Shown here in pieces: positions 23,898 through 35,697 of a DNA stretch of 64,000 bases. The stretch covers positions 15,500,001 to 15,564,000 of the forward strand of contig NC_066273.1 of assembly GCF_905404315.1 (NCBI RefSeq), read 5' to 3'. A program made the position numbers and the translations under genes. The notes beneath the pieces were generated by a model. The model searched no databases. It saw nothing but the letters and a program-made list of their open reading frames with translations, and had not been told where the DNA came from. This stretch comes from Leptidea sinapis (Eukaryota > Arthropoda > Insecta > Lepidoptera > Pieridae). How positions within the stretch are numbered: position 1 is the first letter of the stretch; each line of letters starts with the position of its first letter.

Positions 23898-24252
23898 CAT
23901 TACAATTATTATAAATGTGAATGAAACCAATGATCCGATTATCATGAAATTTAGTACAGAGATAGAAAGAGCTTGAGAAAGGTAATAGGCTACCTTTTAT
24001 CGCGAATAAAAGTATTGACGGGGTTGAAATTTGTAAGAAAGTTTGTCATTATTGAAGATAACATCATGAAACTTTGTATTATGGCACTTGATAAGAAATA
24101 AATAAATATTTATTCTAGCGTTTTTAAAATTTAGACACAGGTGGGGTGAAAAGGGGCGATGAAAGTTGTATAGCAGTTTGAAGTGTATTAAAAATAATAA
24201 TGCTGCTCAATGAAAGTATTGCACGAGCACGAAGTCGCGGGTTAAAGCTAGT
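23898..24252 (+). mobile_element. Helitron-like non-autonomous element
   Basis: It starts with ATTATAAATGTGAA and ends GCACGAAGTCGCGGGTTAAA, GCTAGT. The CTAG end before T, with a short GC-rich hairpin just upstream, is the Helitron 3' pattern. No coding capacity. Boundaries are approximate. Confidence 0.5.
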
Positions 24253-26122
24253 GATTAATAATTAATGTTATGGAACTTTTACGCAATAACCTTATGTAAA
24301 ATACGGCTTCAATAACACGTGTTTTAATTCTTTAAAAGGTGTTTTATTTAAATAACTTATTTCATATTTAAAACTAAAGTTGAGATAGACATGAAACTTC
24401 GAAATAATAGACTGGTCCGCCGTAGGTAGCTAGACTTAATTAGCTTAATACCAGGATATTACGAATAGGAACTTTGACCATTATATCTTGTCGCACAACT
24501 TTGAAGTAATAATGAGACAGATAATATAAAGTACTAGGTACGTAATTGATTGTTATAATAGCTTCTCTCTAACTTCTTTTCAAATCAAACTAGCTTCTTA
24601 TAATATAGGAAAGTATAAAACGAGTTTCAATATAATCCTGTAGTACACATGTCTACTGTGGTAGACTACTGTGACGTCTTGGTTACCGAATCTACATATT
24701 ATTGTTGTTTTGACAGTGTCACTTTCTAAACTGTACTTTTTTTCACCTGTAACAATAATCTGGCCACTGACCTCTACTATATACCACTGGACTGGCGGCT
24801 GTCAAAGTGCTTTTGTGCCTGTTTGATATACGCCATTTTTGGCGCTGTAGGCCATGTAGCGAGAGTCTACGGTACTACTAGTGATGATAACCTAGTGGAC
24901 AACATAGATAGTGGATAATTATTTACAAAAAAACATTGTGTACTTTAATATGTTGATTCTTAAAGTATGCATAACTCGAAAAATGAAAGAAATTAATTCA
25001 AAATGTAAAAAATCTTCAGAGTATTATACGTTCCTTCAAATAGGCACAAAAAATTGCTGTCAAACATGTGGAACAGCCCGTGCAGTGGTATTTATACAGG
25101 TCAGTGGATATGTATTACCTATTTTTGATCTCTTCTTCTCTCTCTCTCATGCAGGAGGAGAGAGATAACAACTAACGCTTAATAATTCTAAACGTACTCT
25201 CTTTACAATTGAACTCTCCTTTGCGTGTCATAAGAGTCTTCGTTCTAAAACCTTTATAAAGTATTGATTGCACTACTGGATTTATAATGACAGAAAATTA
25301 ATTATATATATTGAAAGAGGAATGATGCTATAGAAGTTAATACTGCAATGCAACAGAATTTCGCAATGCACAAGACATTATTGCTCGTTCTATAACTTCT
25401 GAAAAGACAAATATAGAACTTAGTATTTCTCAAGAAAATGTGATTTATTATTTGTATTTTCGGAAATAACCAGTGAATTATACAGAGCAGCGCTAATATG
25501 CTGCATATTTTTTGTACTTTTTATAGGAGCGGCTGCCCGCAACTTTTATAAGGTTGTTTTACAAGCAAAATATTAATTTCTTTTTGCCAAAGTAACAGTA
25601 TACAAGTAACTTCGTGTTATATGACTCAATTGCCAGTGAAACTTCAATCAAAATTGGTCCCACCTTGATTTTATGAATCTAGGTGGGATCAATTTTAGAA
25701 TTTATGAATTTTCAATGCAGAACCTTACTTTATTTTATGAAATAAAAGTAGTCTTATAACTTTTATTTATATGAGCTATCTGCCGCTAAAAGAATGGCCA
25801 TAACAAAAAGGCAGGAAGACAAAATAAATAAAATCTGTTGCCCACATTATGTTGATAATATTATTATTCGTTGTCAAAAAGCTGTTTTGTTTCACTTTAA
25901 AAGCAGACACTTACATAAATCGTCTTCTTAACGTATTGTCGATTAAAACAAATGGTCTTTGCAATTTCTGTCAATCGTCATTAATAAACGAGACGTCATG
26001 ACCGATCATTAATTTTCAGTTATTCGGAAGACATATCATATTTTTTTTATTTTAATAGCAGCCCACAATTTCGCACGTAACAAGAAAATAGAAAATATTC
26101 CTGGTCAAGCTCTTTGTATATA
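24253..26122. other. AT-rich stretch with one inverted repeat
   Basis: 25650-25665 and 25681-25696 form a 16-bp inverted repeat with one mismatch around a 15-base loop (CCCACCT/AGGTGGG core). A CT-rich run lies at 25131-25150. An 85-residue frame at 24911-25168 has no recognisable features. Confidence 0.5.
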
Positions 26123-26300
26123 TGTTTCCGAGTCATGGATGTTTAAATGTATTAATGTTTGTTTATATGAATTTATGTATGTTTAAGTAAGTATATTGTA
26201 TTAAATATATCATTGTCTTGTAACCCATAACACAGGCTATATATGCTTAACTTGGGGCAAGATAATTTGTTTGAAAAGTGTGTCAATATTATTATCAAAA
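26123..26300 (+). repeat. SINE-B, 5'-truncated copy
   Basis: The body of SINE-B from GTTTCCGAGTCATGGATGTT to AAGTGTGTCAATATTATTAT, lacking the tRNA-like head. Confidence 0.85.
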
Positions 26301-26749
26301 TTATATAATATACAAGCGTTTAATAAGAGTTGACGAACTTATGGTTGAAATAGTCATGGTGTCGCTTTACTCTGGCCATAAGTTCTTATACAAAATACAT
26401 ACATTTAACTGTCATGTACACTATGTAATTGAAAATTACAAATGCAGCATTTTAGGGCTAATCTTTTCAAAAGCAAAGAGACATGGACATAAACGAGTTT
26501 CATTTCACAAGAGTGAATGACTTGCAGCACTTGATTGGCTTCTGAGAGCCTCTTTCAGTGGCCATTTACTGCACACTGCTTTAATGCTTTTAGGACTCCA
26601 CGGCAGCTGTACAAATGGACCTCTATTAAAGTGCCTTTTAATTCATGTTATCTGAGGTATATATTTTTTATGGAAGATAACGACATGAAGTGATCACAAC
26701 CACGTCTTTATCCTGGAAACACTATTTTTATGGAAGAGATGCACTAGCC
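26301..26749. other. Noncoding stretch, nothing recognised
   Basis: An 80-residue open frame spans the SINE-B boundary and is probably chance. Confidence 0.45.
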
Positions 26750-26891
26750 ACCAGTGGGAGGCTCCTTTGCACAGGATGCCGGCTGAATTATAGGCACCTC
26801 AACGGGGCCTTTTTCTTCCGTGAATCAGTAATGTGTAAGCATTATTGTGTTTCGGTCAGAAGGGCGCCGTAGCTAGTGAAATTACTGGGAT
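26750..26891 (+). repeat. Repeat X, 5' half
   Basis: It runs from CCAGTGGGAGGCTCCTTTGC to GCCGTAGCTAGTGAAATTAC and then stops. Confidence 0.8.
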
Positions 26892-27049
26892 TAGTTACTT
26901 GTGCAGCCAGCTCGAAGCCCAGCAAAGAAGCCCGAAGTTTATTCTCCGGTCCGAGGCATTCATTTCCGATTGAATTTAGTATTTGATTTTCAATAAGTAA
27001 TTTCACATCCAATTATGAATTAATATATTTGAATTCCTCAATAATAAAA

Positions 27050-28835
27050 AATAAAAAGAAACATATCTTTCGCCGGTGGTACATTCCCAGATTTACTTAA
27101 ACTATCAGTGATAAAGCCTATATTTAAGAAAGGTAATAAGTCTGATATTAGTAATTATCGTCCAATAACATTAATCTCAAGCTTTTCAAAGGTTTTTGAA
27201 AAATGCATTCACAAAAAATTGATGGAATTTTGTCTCAAATTTTATGTAATTAATACTGATCAGTATGGATTCCAGAAAGAGAAATCTACGACTCAAGCAA
27301 TGTTTTCACTCCTACAGAATATCTTATCTAATCTCAACAAGAAAAACTGGACTACTGGGCTATCTTTTGATCTTTCAAAGGCTTTCGACAGAGTATCTCA
27401 TCGTATATTAATTAAAAAACTTGTTGCTCACGGTATAAGAGGAACCACCCGTGAATGGTTAACTTCATACCTTTCAAACAGACCTCAATATGTTATCATC
27501 ACGAAACTTGATGAATATAACGAGATGAAGATGACTTCATCTCGTTATATTCATGCGTATGAACGCATCTGACCATAAATTAACTAAATACGGGGTTCCT
27601 CAGGGAAGTGTTCTTGGCCCGTTTCTATTTCTAATTTATATTAATGACATTATAAACATAACAAGATACAAATGTGTCCTCTTTGCAGACGATATTTCCA
27701 TAGTTCCATATTAGAAGCTACTTCTGACAAAAATGCCTCCGTAAGTAATTATGAAGCTGACATAAACATGACGATGAATTCAATTAGTCAATGGATTAGA
27801 CATAATAACCTTAAGATAAATCTAGCAAAGACAAATTATGTTCAATTTAACGCAACTAAACGCGAAACCCCAATTCTAAATGTTAATTATAATACCACCA
27901 CTAATAACACAGCAAATCAAACAAAGTTTTTGGGATTGCTCCTGGATGACACCATTAGATGGGAATCACATATTTCTAACGATGGTAGCAAGATCAACAA
28001 ATTTGTTTATGCTCTTCGGCAAATAAAAAAAGTTACTTGTTTACAAACAACATTATTAGCTTATCACGCTTACGTTAAGTCTGTTTTGCGTTACGGACTG
28101 TTCTTGTGTAATTGTACAAATATTTTTAGGGTTTTTATATCGCAAAAAAAATGTGTGAGAGCTATTTGCAACGTGCCACCTGATGAGTCTTGCAGACCTC
28201 TGTTTAGAAAACTTGGACTATTATACCACTTGCTTGTCTTTATATCTAAACTGTGTGTATTTGTGAAATTCCATAGTGGTTTATTCAAGCATGTTTGTTA
28301 CACTAACCCTCAAAGAAACCGCCGAAAACGAAATCCCACTGACCTTGCAGTATGACAAAAGTTGTCTTGCTATGAGTGTCAGAATATACAATAAACTGCC
28401 CATTAATTTAAAATTATTAAATAAAAGACTTTTTAAGAAAAACTTAAACACTGGTTAAGTGAGCGACTATTTTATACGATAAATGAATTTCTGAACGCGA
28501 GTAATGTGATAACATAAAATGTGAAAATTTTTGTTAATAATTAATTAGACAATATATATTATTATTATGTTAGTCTGTTATTATTTTATTATTATGTGAG
28601 TCTGTAATTCTGTATTATTTTTTAGTATTATGATAATTAATATTAATTGTTTCTGACATGTAGACATATATCATCTAATCTTGTTATGTGTTATTTATCT
28701 TATACTATTCACTGTATTAAATTAATTTACATGCCTAGTTAAGCCTGGCGCAACATGTGAAACTGTAAGATTATACCATCGTAACATACCATGTTTATAC
28801 GCAAATAAAGAATTTGATTGATTGATTGATTGAAA
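27050..28835 (+). pseudogene. LINE-C: 5'-truncated RT LINE
   Basis: The RT domain starts with SNYRPITLISSFSKVFEKCI, then DQYGFQKEKSTTQAM, LSFDLSKAFDRVSH, YGVPQGSVLGP and the catalytic LFADD (about 27679-27693), with the C-terminal KLPINLKLLNKRLFKKNL ending at the stop at 28456-28458. The 3' UTR ends in GATTGATTGATTGATTG (to 28832), typical of L2-like LINEs. Frame changes occur at the palindrome 27511-27554, near 27710 and near 28340. The endonuclease and ORF1 are absent. Confidence 0.85.
27511..27554. repeat. Perfect 20-bp inverted repeat, 4-base loop, in LINE-C RT
   Basis: Arms 27511-27530 and 27535-27554 are exact reverse complements around ATGA. The RT frame before it (phase of 27108) and the frame of GVPQGS after it differ by one, and the extra 28 bases (27528-27555) account exactly for that shift. 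Confidence 0.95.
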
Positions 28836-30582
28836 AAACCATAAGGGGTATCCTCGCAAGCATGTCCAGACGAATGCGAGCTGCGATCCCTGCAAGAGGA
28901 CGTCACCCTCCGTACTAAACTTTTATATACATTTTTAATATAATAAAAAAAGTGTGTATGTACTTGTGTACGCACGCAAGAAGTTATTCTACTTTGGCGT
29001 AATAAAACAAAAATCCTTAATAAATATTCCTCCTGTTATTTTTCATTTGTAGAAAAAACAATATTGCAGAAAAGAAGGTGTTAACTTACAGCCAATGAAA
29101 ATATTATTATACCGCATAATTCAGTTAAATAACGTGTAAATAAATATCAAAAATTATATTGACACAATTAGTGAGAAATCATTTTTTTATTTTAAAACTT
29201 GTATATAAATTGATTTTCTTATTGTTTAATTCTCGTCCATTGGTTGTGGTTCAGTAGACATATGAGTTACAAGAGGTTTGGTAGCTGAAGTATGATACAA
29301 ATGCTCTCGTAGACCAGCTAACGTCAGGGTGTCGAATTTGCGTGACGGTGTGCGCGTGTAATTTTTCCCCAACTCATCAAAAGAAGTATCACTTTAAAAA
29401 CAATAAACAAACGTAATTTACTTTTACCAAGATCACCTGGAGCTGCCAATAAGACAGCAACTAATAAAAATGTAAATTGAATTTAATTTTAAACAAATCA
29501 TAATTTATATAAGTCCTCACCAAACGATATATCATATATGGCTGAGTTGGACAAAGCGCTCATAAATCTATAAGGTATAGAAATTGACACGGCTTGCACA
29601 AGGGTCGAGTGAGACCCAGAGGTTTATCGAGACCCATGTCAACTTAGATCCATCAATAATTGTCGTTCAATTCAATGCTGGTGTTTCGATCTTTCTTCTA
29701 AAACCAAAGGTGTCTCAATTAATATTAATTGATTATACATTTTGAGACTCCGTGAAATATAAACACTAAATGAGATAACAGAGTTACTAACATGTATTGA
29801 GTTAACGCCTAAGTAAGCTCAATAAAATTATTTGTAGAGAATAAATAAACCTGTCCAACAGTACATATTACCAGTGTTACCATCAAAAGATAAAGTTATC
29901 ACTTCAATTCATTCAGTATTTGTATAAGAACAACAGGTACACATTGAAAACATTTCTTGAGCATTTCGTTAAAAAACACGTCTAAAATGTTTTCACAATT
30001 TATTTTTTTAAATTGTGATGGAATTTCATTCATGATTTGCTAATATGATTATTTGTATTTATCTCATGAGTAGGATGATTTTTATTTATTTATTTGTGTG
30101 ATATTTATTTGTTATATTATAATTATAATAAGTTCAATAATGATGACATTTACAAGTTCATTTAAAAGAGTGACAAAGAGATTAGAACTACTTGTTCTTA
30201 TTAAAGCTCAACCTTTTTAGAAATGTTGGTAAATGGAAAAAGAAAAAAACATATATATATGTATTCAGAAGTGTGATATTGGCCTAAATCATTAAAGTGA
30301 TTTTATTACGTAGTATTTACATCCTCTTTGGTGATTTTGATTTCATTTGATTATCCCGAATCGGTTGCAAATATGTTCATAAGTTATACGTTATTTCTTT
30401 TGGTTATTTTCTAAGAAAACCGCATACGCTAACCACCAGAAATCTCACCAAAGGTTAGAAAATACATAACTGTTATAAATATGATTATTAAAGTCATAAT
30501 TAATACGCAATTTAAAAAAAAAGTTGAATCTTATAAAATAGTGATTAATACACAAATAAAATTTGAAAACAAGATTTTATGA
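28836..30582. other. AT-rich stretch with a repeat Y-related patch
   Basis: 29225-29310 (CCATTGGTTGTGGTTCAGTAG, then TTTGGTAGCTGAAG) is homologous, in reverse, to 46383-46497. The rest shows no gene. Confidence 0.45.
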
Positions 30583-30642
30583 ACGATGCGGGACTCGAGC
30601 CCTGACCTCTGGCGTTCCGTGCCACAACCTGAGATTTGAACA
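30583..30642 (-). repeat. SINE-A copy, minus strand
   Basis: On the minus strand it reads GGCACGGAACGCCAGAGGTC, then GCTCGAGTCCCGCATCGTTC, the anticodon and T-arm halves of the SINE-A head, followed by the AAATTTTATTTG tail. Its 5' part is missing. It lies tail-outward from the plus-strand copy 33 bases to its right. Confidence 0.8.
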
Positions 30643-30675
30643 AAGCATACAAGATTGTATGACGATACTTCACTC

Positions 30676-30775
30676 GAACGGTTAGCTCAGTTGGTTAGAG
30701 CACTCGCACGGAACGCGAGAGTTCGTGGGTTCGAGTCCCACATTGTTCATAAAATTTTATTTTTTAAATTTTATT
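30676..30775 (+). repeat. SINE-A copy with a complete tRNA-like cloverleaf
   Basis: 30676-30748 (73 nt) folds as a cloverleaf: a 7-bp acceptor (GAACGGT/ATTGTTC, two G-T pairs), D stem GCTC/GAGC, anticodon stem CTCGC/GCGAG, 5-nt variable loop and T stem GTGGG/CCCAC with loop TTCGAGT. The anticodon loop is ACGGAAC, lacking the invariant U33, and a GGA anticodon would require a long Ser-type variable arm that is absent. The tail TAAAATTTTATTTTTTAAAT is shared with other SINE-A copies. I therefore call it a SINE head rather than a working tRNA gene. Confidence 0.75.
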
Positions 30776-32014
30776 TGCTATAAAATGTTGATTGAACGTT
30801 GAACTGCGGACAATAATCTAAAAGAAAAACGTGAACGAACAATACGAAAATAAAGGCATTAGCAATATAGTTTAATGAGTTTCTTACTTATCAGAGACGA
30901 ATAGATTGGGGATCAACGTAATTCATATTAATGATGGACACTAATGAGTTATAATGTTTTGTGTCGGTGTTGACAGTTGATGACTATATTATTTATGTAT
31001 TTAATGATACTGTGAATTCGTTAGTGTTTAACGAGCCTTACTTGAATAGTTTGAGTAATGAACTGATAATTATTACAGAATTTTAGTCCGTTCTTTGTAA
31101 AGGCACAAACGCAACGTATTTAATTTATTATTCGATGATTCGATAAAAATATATTACTTATATTTGTATTCAAGCCACAGATTTATTATTAAAACTTAAT
31201 TAGAAATCACTGATAAAAAATAACTTCTCCTTTTATAGAAAGTCCGTCAGCTTGGCCTCATAGGACTCATTGGAGACAGTTGGACCCTCAATCATTCGCT
31301 AAAGTCTATTATAAGTGGAAGTTGCTACTGCTTTCGCGTATCATCATAGAAGATAGGGGATGCCCTAACTTAATGGCTCCAGTTAAAAGAGTGGCTGGAT
31401 CTAAATTCTTGCTGCCCCAATACGCGGATGAAAATAACAGAAATATTCTCACAAGAAGCATAATGAATTAGGCAAGCTACTTTTCTCTCACTCTAACCAA
31501 TTGTCACTATTATAGGATTGAATAAGTGTACGCTCATAGATCAGAAAACAGTTTCACAAGTGGTTGTCATACTGCCTCATTCATAGTTTGATGACTCCTT
31601 CAGTTAATGACGATGTTAAGTTAGTGCTGATTACAGCCTGAATTTATCAAAAGACTGTCTTAGATCGTGTTGTGAAACCTCTTAGCAATACGATTCTTAA
31701 AAGTGTATCTTAGAATGTCCAAGGCAAGGAACAGCTCATGCTCTTGCAGCTGGTCACAGGCAAGAAGTACCCCAGCTTGGTTGGAAGTCGACGTTCCGGA
31801 CTTAATAAGCGCCCTCGTCCAGCCCAGACCAGAACCGGAACAACAAATTGTGGTCAGTTTTAGAAGACATTGTATGCTGCACTTGAGCATACGACATGCC
31901 AACATTAAGTTGCTGAACAACTCTCTAGAACAAACAGTCATTAAATTTGCCATCGTAACAATGCGTTTATCGATACACACGTGGCTAGACAAAATATAAT
32001 CCTCTATCAAAGCC
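30776..32014. other. Noncoding stretch with unassigned open frames
   Basis: Overlapping frames at 31660-32016 (minus, 118 codons) and 31703-31999 (plus, 98 codons) are open on both strands. The region is less AT-rich than its surroundings. No family was recognised. Confidence 0.35.
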
Positions 32015-32172
32015 ATAGATAGTTTACCAATGGGAGGCTTTGGACAGGATGCCGGCTAGGTTATGGGTACCACAAGTACGCCTATTTATGCCGCGAAGCA
32101 GTAATTTGTAAGCATTACTGTGTTTTTCACGTCATCATCTGAACGTACTGCTCGTGTCGTCCCTTACGGCAG
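32015..32172 (+). repeat. Repeat X, internally deleted copy
   Basis: The 5' part (GATGCCGGCTAGGTTATGGG to GCATTACTGTGTTT) is joined to the last 25 bases (GAACGTACTGCTCGTGTCGT), with the middle missing. Confidence 0.8.
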
Positions 32173-32334
32173 CTGTAGGCAGGCCTCTCCTCTCTCATTC
32201 TAACCAATTGTTACTTCTATATGATTCTATAATGATTCTAAATACTTCAATAATGATGTACATACACAAAATTCTAATGTACATATTCAAGAATTGTAAC
32301 TAAAAATAAAAATATAATTACTAATCAATTTGAC

Positions 32335-32632
32335 GACCTGTATAGCCGAGTGGTTTGCGATCCTACCTACTAGGCTAGAGGTCCCGGGTTCGAATCCTGG
32401 TAGGTGCAAGCATTTATATAATGAATATGGATGTGTGTTTCCGAGTCATGGATGTTTAAATGTATTTACGTATCTTTAATATGTATGTTTATATGAATTT
32501 ATGTATGTTTAATTGGTATATTGTATTAAATATATCATTGTCTTGTAACCCATAACACAGGCTATATATGCCTAACTTGGGCAAGATAATTTGTTTAAAA
32601 AGTGTGTCAATATTATATTATATTATATTATA
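32335..32632 (+). repeat. SINE-B, full-length copy
   Basis: The tRNA-like head GACCTGTATAGCCGAGTGG has an A-box, and GGTTCGAATCC is a B-box, both matching RNA polymerase III internal promoters of tRNA-Leu/Ser type. A body of about 220 bp follows (GCAAGCATTTATATAATGAA to GGGCAAGATAATTTG), ending in TCAATATTATATTATATT repeats. Other copies are at 26123, 43259, 61606 and 62248. Confidence 0.88.
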
Positions 32633-32652
32633 AATAAGAAAATATTAATGAA

Positions 32653-33014
32653 CTAGCTGACCCGACAGACGTTGTTCTGTATATAATAAATAAAATAATG
32701 TTTTTATATGAATTTGTCAATAATATATCATAACAACAAAAATTACTTCGTGAAATATGCACCTTGCTGTCGTAATGAAATTGTGAAACCGTGCGTCAAT
32801 AAATTCTCTCATAGAAATTATGTATGGACACATCAAAGGAAAAACAAATTTGTTGTTTTTATTTAATTTAGCAGCATTTTCCTATTTATTCACCTTTTAA
32901 ACCTTCTCTGAACTTCCAAAAATAATTCAAGACCAAAATTAGCCAAATCGGTCCAGCCGTTCTCGAGTTTTAGCGAGACTAACCAACAGCAATTAATTTA
33001 TATATATACATAGA
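32653..33014 (-). mobile_element. Non-autonomous Helitron
   Basis: On the minus strand it begins TCTA in an AT-rich run, then GCTGTTGGTTAGTCTCGCTA and GAACGGCTGGACCGATTTGG, and ends ACGTCTGTCGGGTCAGCTAG. The TC start, CTAG end and A/T flanks without target duplication fit Helitrons, and I recognise these ends from lepidopteran elements. It has no RepHel coding sequence. Confidence 0.65.
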
Positions 33015-35362
33015 TAGATAACCTTTCAATACCATATAAACATACATAAAATTTAATTAATAACCTAAGCTATTCAATTTTAGTTATCACTTCTGTCGGG
33101 TGTCCCGAGACACACACAATTTTTATTAATTACTTATATTTCAATTAATAAACACATGTCAGTTTTATTGAGATTACATTACGTAATAAAAAAATAAATC
33201 CAGACTAGTTATGTAAATTGTAAATGTGTGTTCGTGCATAAATCTTAATAAGCCCTTTTAAATTTTTCGCCTTAGATATCTTCGGTATTTTCTCGCCTCA
33301 ACAAACATCGGACCAAATGAACTAAAACAATAGTCCCTATTTAATTCCGCTCTTGTGGCAACACCACACTAGAGGCTAATTAACATGATTGTGTGCGGAA
33401 ATTGAACCGGACTCATTTCTTACCACCTGGAACTCACTAATAGAAAACTATTAGAACATTCGTTATGTCATATATATGTTAGTGAGAATACAAGCCCTTT
33501 CGTAGTTTGGGTTTTATATTAGGTGTATGGTAACTAATAATATATTTATAATATCTGAGTTTAAACCACTGGAAACCAGGCTTGTTTTAACTCATATCAT
33601 TCGTGAATAATATTAATATTTATTACACACACACAGCAATGTATTTTAAACGAGACAGAGAATTTCGTGGAACTCATATTACATTTGGATCGAATATTGA
33701 TTTACAGCATCACATTTAAGAATTATGATGACGTTTATTTAACTAGAATTATTACTGCTACACTAATGAATTCAGAACTCAGACAAAAAATATGAAATAA
33801 TATATTTTATGAGAATAAAGTTCTCACAAAACATATCTTTCCCGAACCATCCCTCTCTCAAAACACTACACTCGTTTATTGCTGTTCGCAACTATTTCCA
33901 CATGAACAACTGCTAATACCCCTATTTATCATATGTGCCCTATTCCAACTTCTTAAGTGCCATATTCCTGTGTGAAAATTGTAAAAATCATAACAAAAGT
34001 CCTAATAAAAGCGCGAATTTGCTTCGTAAATGTAGTCTCTATTGTAGAGCGGAGAGTTAGGACTATTAAAAATTTTAGTAGCTGTTCAGGCGTGTTGAAG
34101 TTTGAACGGTTTAGCAAGTCGTTTAGGTAATTGCTTTTGATTTAGTGCCAGAAATTTGTACACAAAGGAATTGTTTCCCAGAATTATTTCTTAAATGGAA
34201 CAATTTTTTTCGGCTTGGCTGAATATTTAATAGTTTGATTAACAGCTACGTAGTTATAGATATTGCAGCTATAACCTTTCGATGATTTCTTACGATTATC
34301 TCCATGCAAATACTAAATTATCTCGAATCCGATAAGGCAATGTTCCTCTTGCCCTTGTTTTGAAACTTCCATACACTCTTTCCTTATTAATTTGTTGCGA
34401 TATCCTGTACCAACAGAGTTTCTATGTGATCAATGCACTTCACCATTATCCTCTACATTTACTAATTCAATGTTTCCTTAATATACAATATTTTATTTCT
34501 CCATCTACTAAATCCTTTCCTTTTATTATTAAAATAAATATTACTACTTCTATTTTTAAATGTCGCTTACTGTATCTGAGTTCTATTAAAAATATGTCTG
34601 CCCTTATTTTATATTATTCATCACCATTCAATCGATTTTTCTCTTGTAAGCTTTGAGACCTGAGAGAAAATTACAGAATTCCTCAGTACCTAAAATGTTT
34701 GATACACCTCGAAATTCTGTAAGTACTCTGGACATTAAACATTATATAAATCTACTCTACGATTCTTTCTTTCCACAAAAACGTGCTAAAACTAAGTGGA
34801 GCAGAGCAAAGTTCATCATCGCGGAAACGAGCCATCATTGGGAGCACCGAAAACCCGACAATATTGTATAACACTCAGTATTCAATGACTGACAAAAAGA
34901 CAGGGCACTCCGTAATTTTCCTGCCTTGTTTTATCTTTGTGCGAACAATGGAACTCATTTTGGGGCACAATGAATTTCGTTTCGGCCGCAATCCACCAAA
35001 ATATACGGCCATTAAAAACCTCTCTCAGGTATGTCCATTCATTGTTGAATGGATGGGTCTAAACTGCCTCTATTTATTGCGCAAAATTTCAATAATTGCT
35101 TAATTCATTAGTTGTGTACTGTAAAGGATTCTGTTATCTCTGAGATCCCTCATCACTCAGTTACATTATGTACTTTTACTGTTTATTGTCAGTTCAATGA
35201 CAGTTGATCTGTAGGTAGTTGGCACGTCTTCCTATATATATATTTATAACGAAGCCAACAAAGCCTGCGATAGAAAAGAACATCTTTAACGGAGATACAG
35301 CAGGATAGAATCTATTGTTAAGTACTTGTATCAATTTTGATCGACAATTCGTAAACTAATCT
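33015..35362. other. AT-rich stretch, no feature recognised
   Basis: Several open frames of 70-106 codons lie between 34360 and 35103, but none has recognisable domains or splice context. Confidence 0.45.
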
Positions 35363-35697
35363 AGCATTTATCACGGGAAGTGTTCCGAAGAGCTGGTTAA
35401 CCTGATTCCTGCCGCCGAATACCACCTTCGCACGACACGCCACGATGTGTGGCGGTCCTCCACAGTGCGCTTTTCAAGGAGCTTTCTTACACGTACTAAA
35501 AACTATGGAATGAGCTTCCTTGTGCGGCGTTTTTGGGACGATACGACAAGAATACCTTCAAAAAAAAAGCGCGTTCACCTTCTTTAAAGGCCGGCAACGC
35601 TCCGGTGATTCCTCTGGTGTGGTTAGAGAATGTGGGCGGCAGTGATCACTTAACACCAGGTGACCTGTACGCTGGTTTGTCCTCCTTTGTCCTTAAA
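35363..35697 (+). pseudogene. LINE-A 3'-end fragment
   Basis: It starts at a GTTCCGAAGAGCTGGTTAAC segment, runs through the LWNELP region and ends GTGACCTGTACGCTGGTTTG, TCCTCC before an A-rich tail. Relative to other copies a short segment is missing near 35443 (CACGCCAC joined to GATGTGTGG). Confidence 0.85.

Noticed and set aside
30676..30748. A functional tRNA-Ser(GGA) gene
   Set aside because: The cloverleaf pairs well, but the anticodon loop lacks U33, the long variable arm of tRNA-Ser is absent and the tail is shared with SINE-A copies.
31660..32016. A 118-codon gene on the minus strand
   Set aside because: An equally open frame lies on the other strand and no domain, start context or splice site was seen.
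34360..35103. Three overlapping open frames
   Set aside because: Composition is like surrounding AT-rich DNA and none shows a recognisable domain or gene structure.
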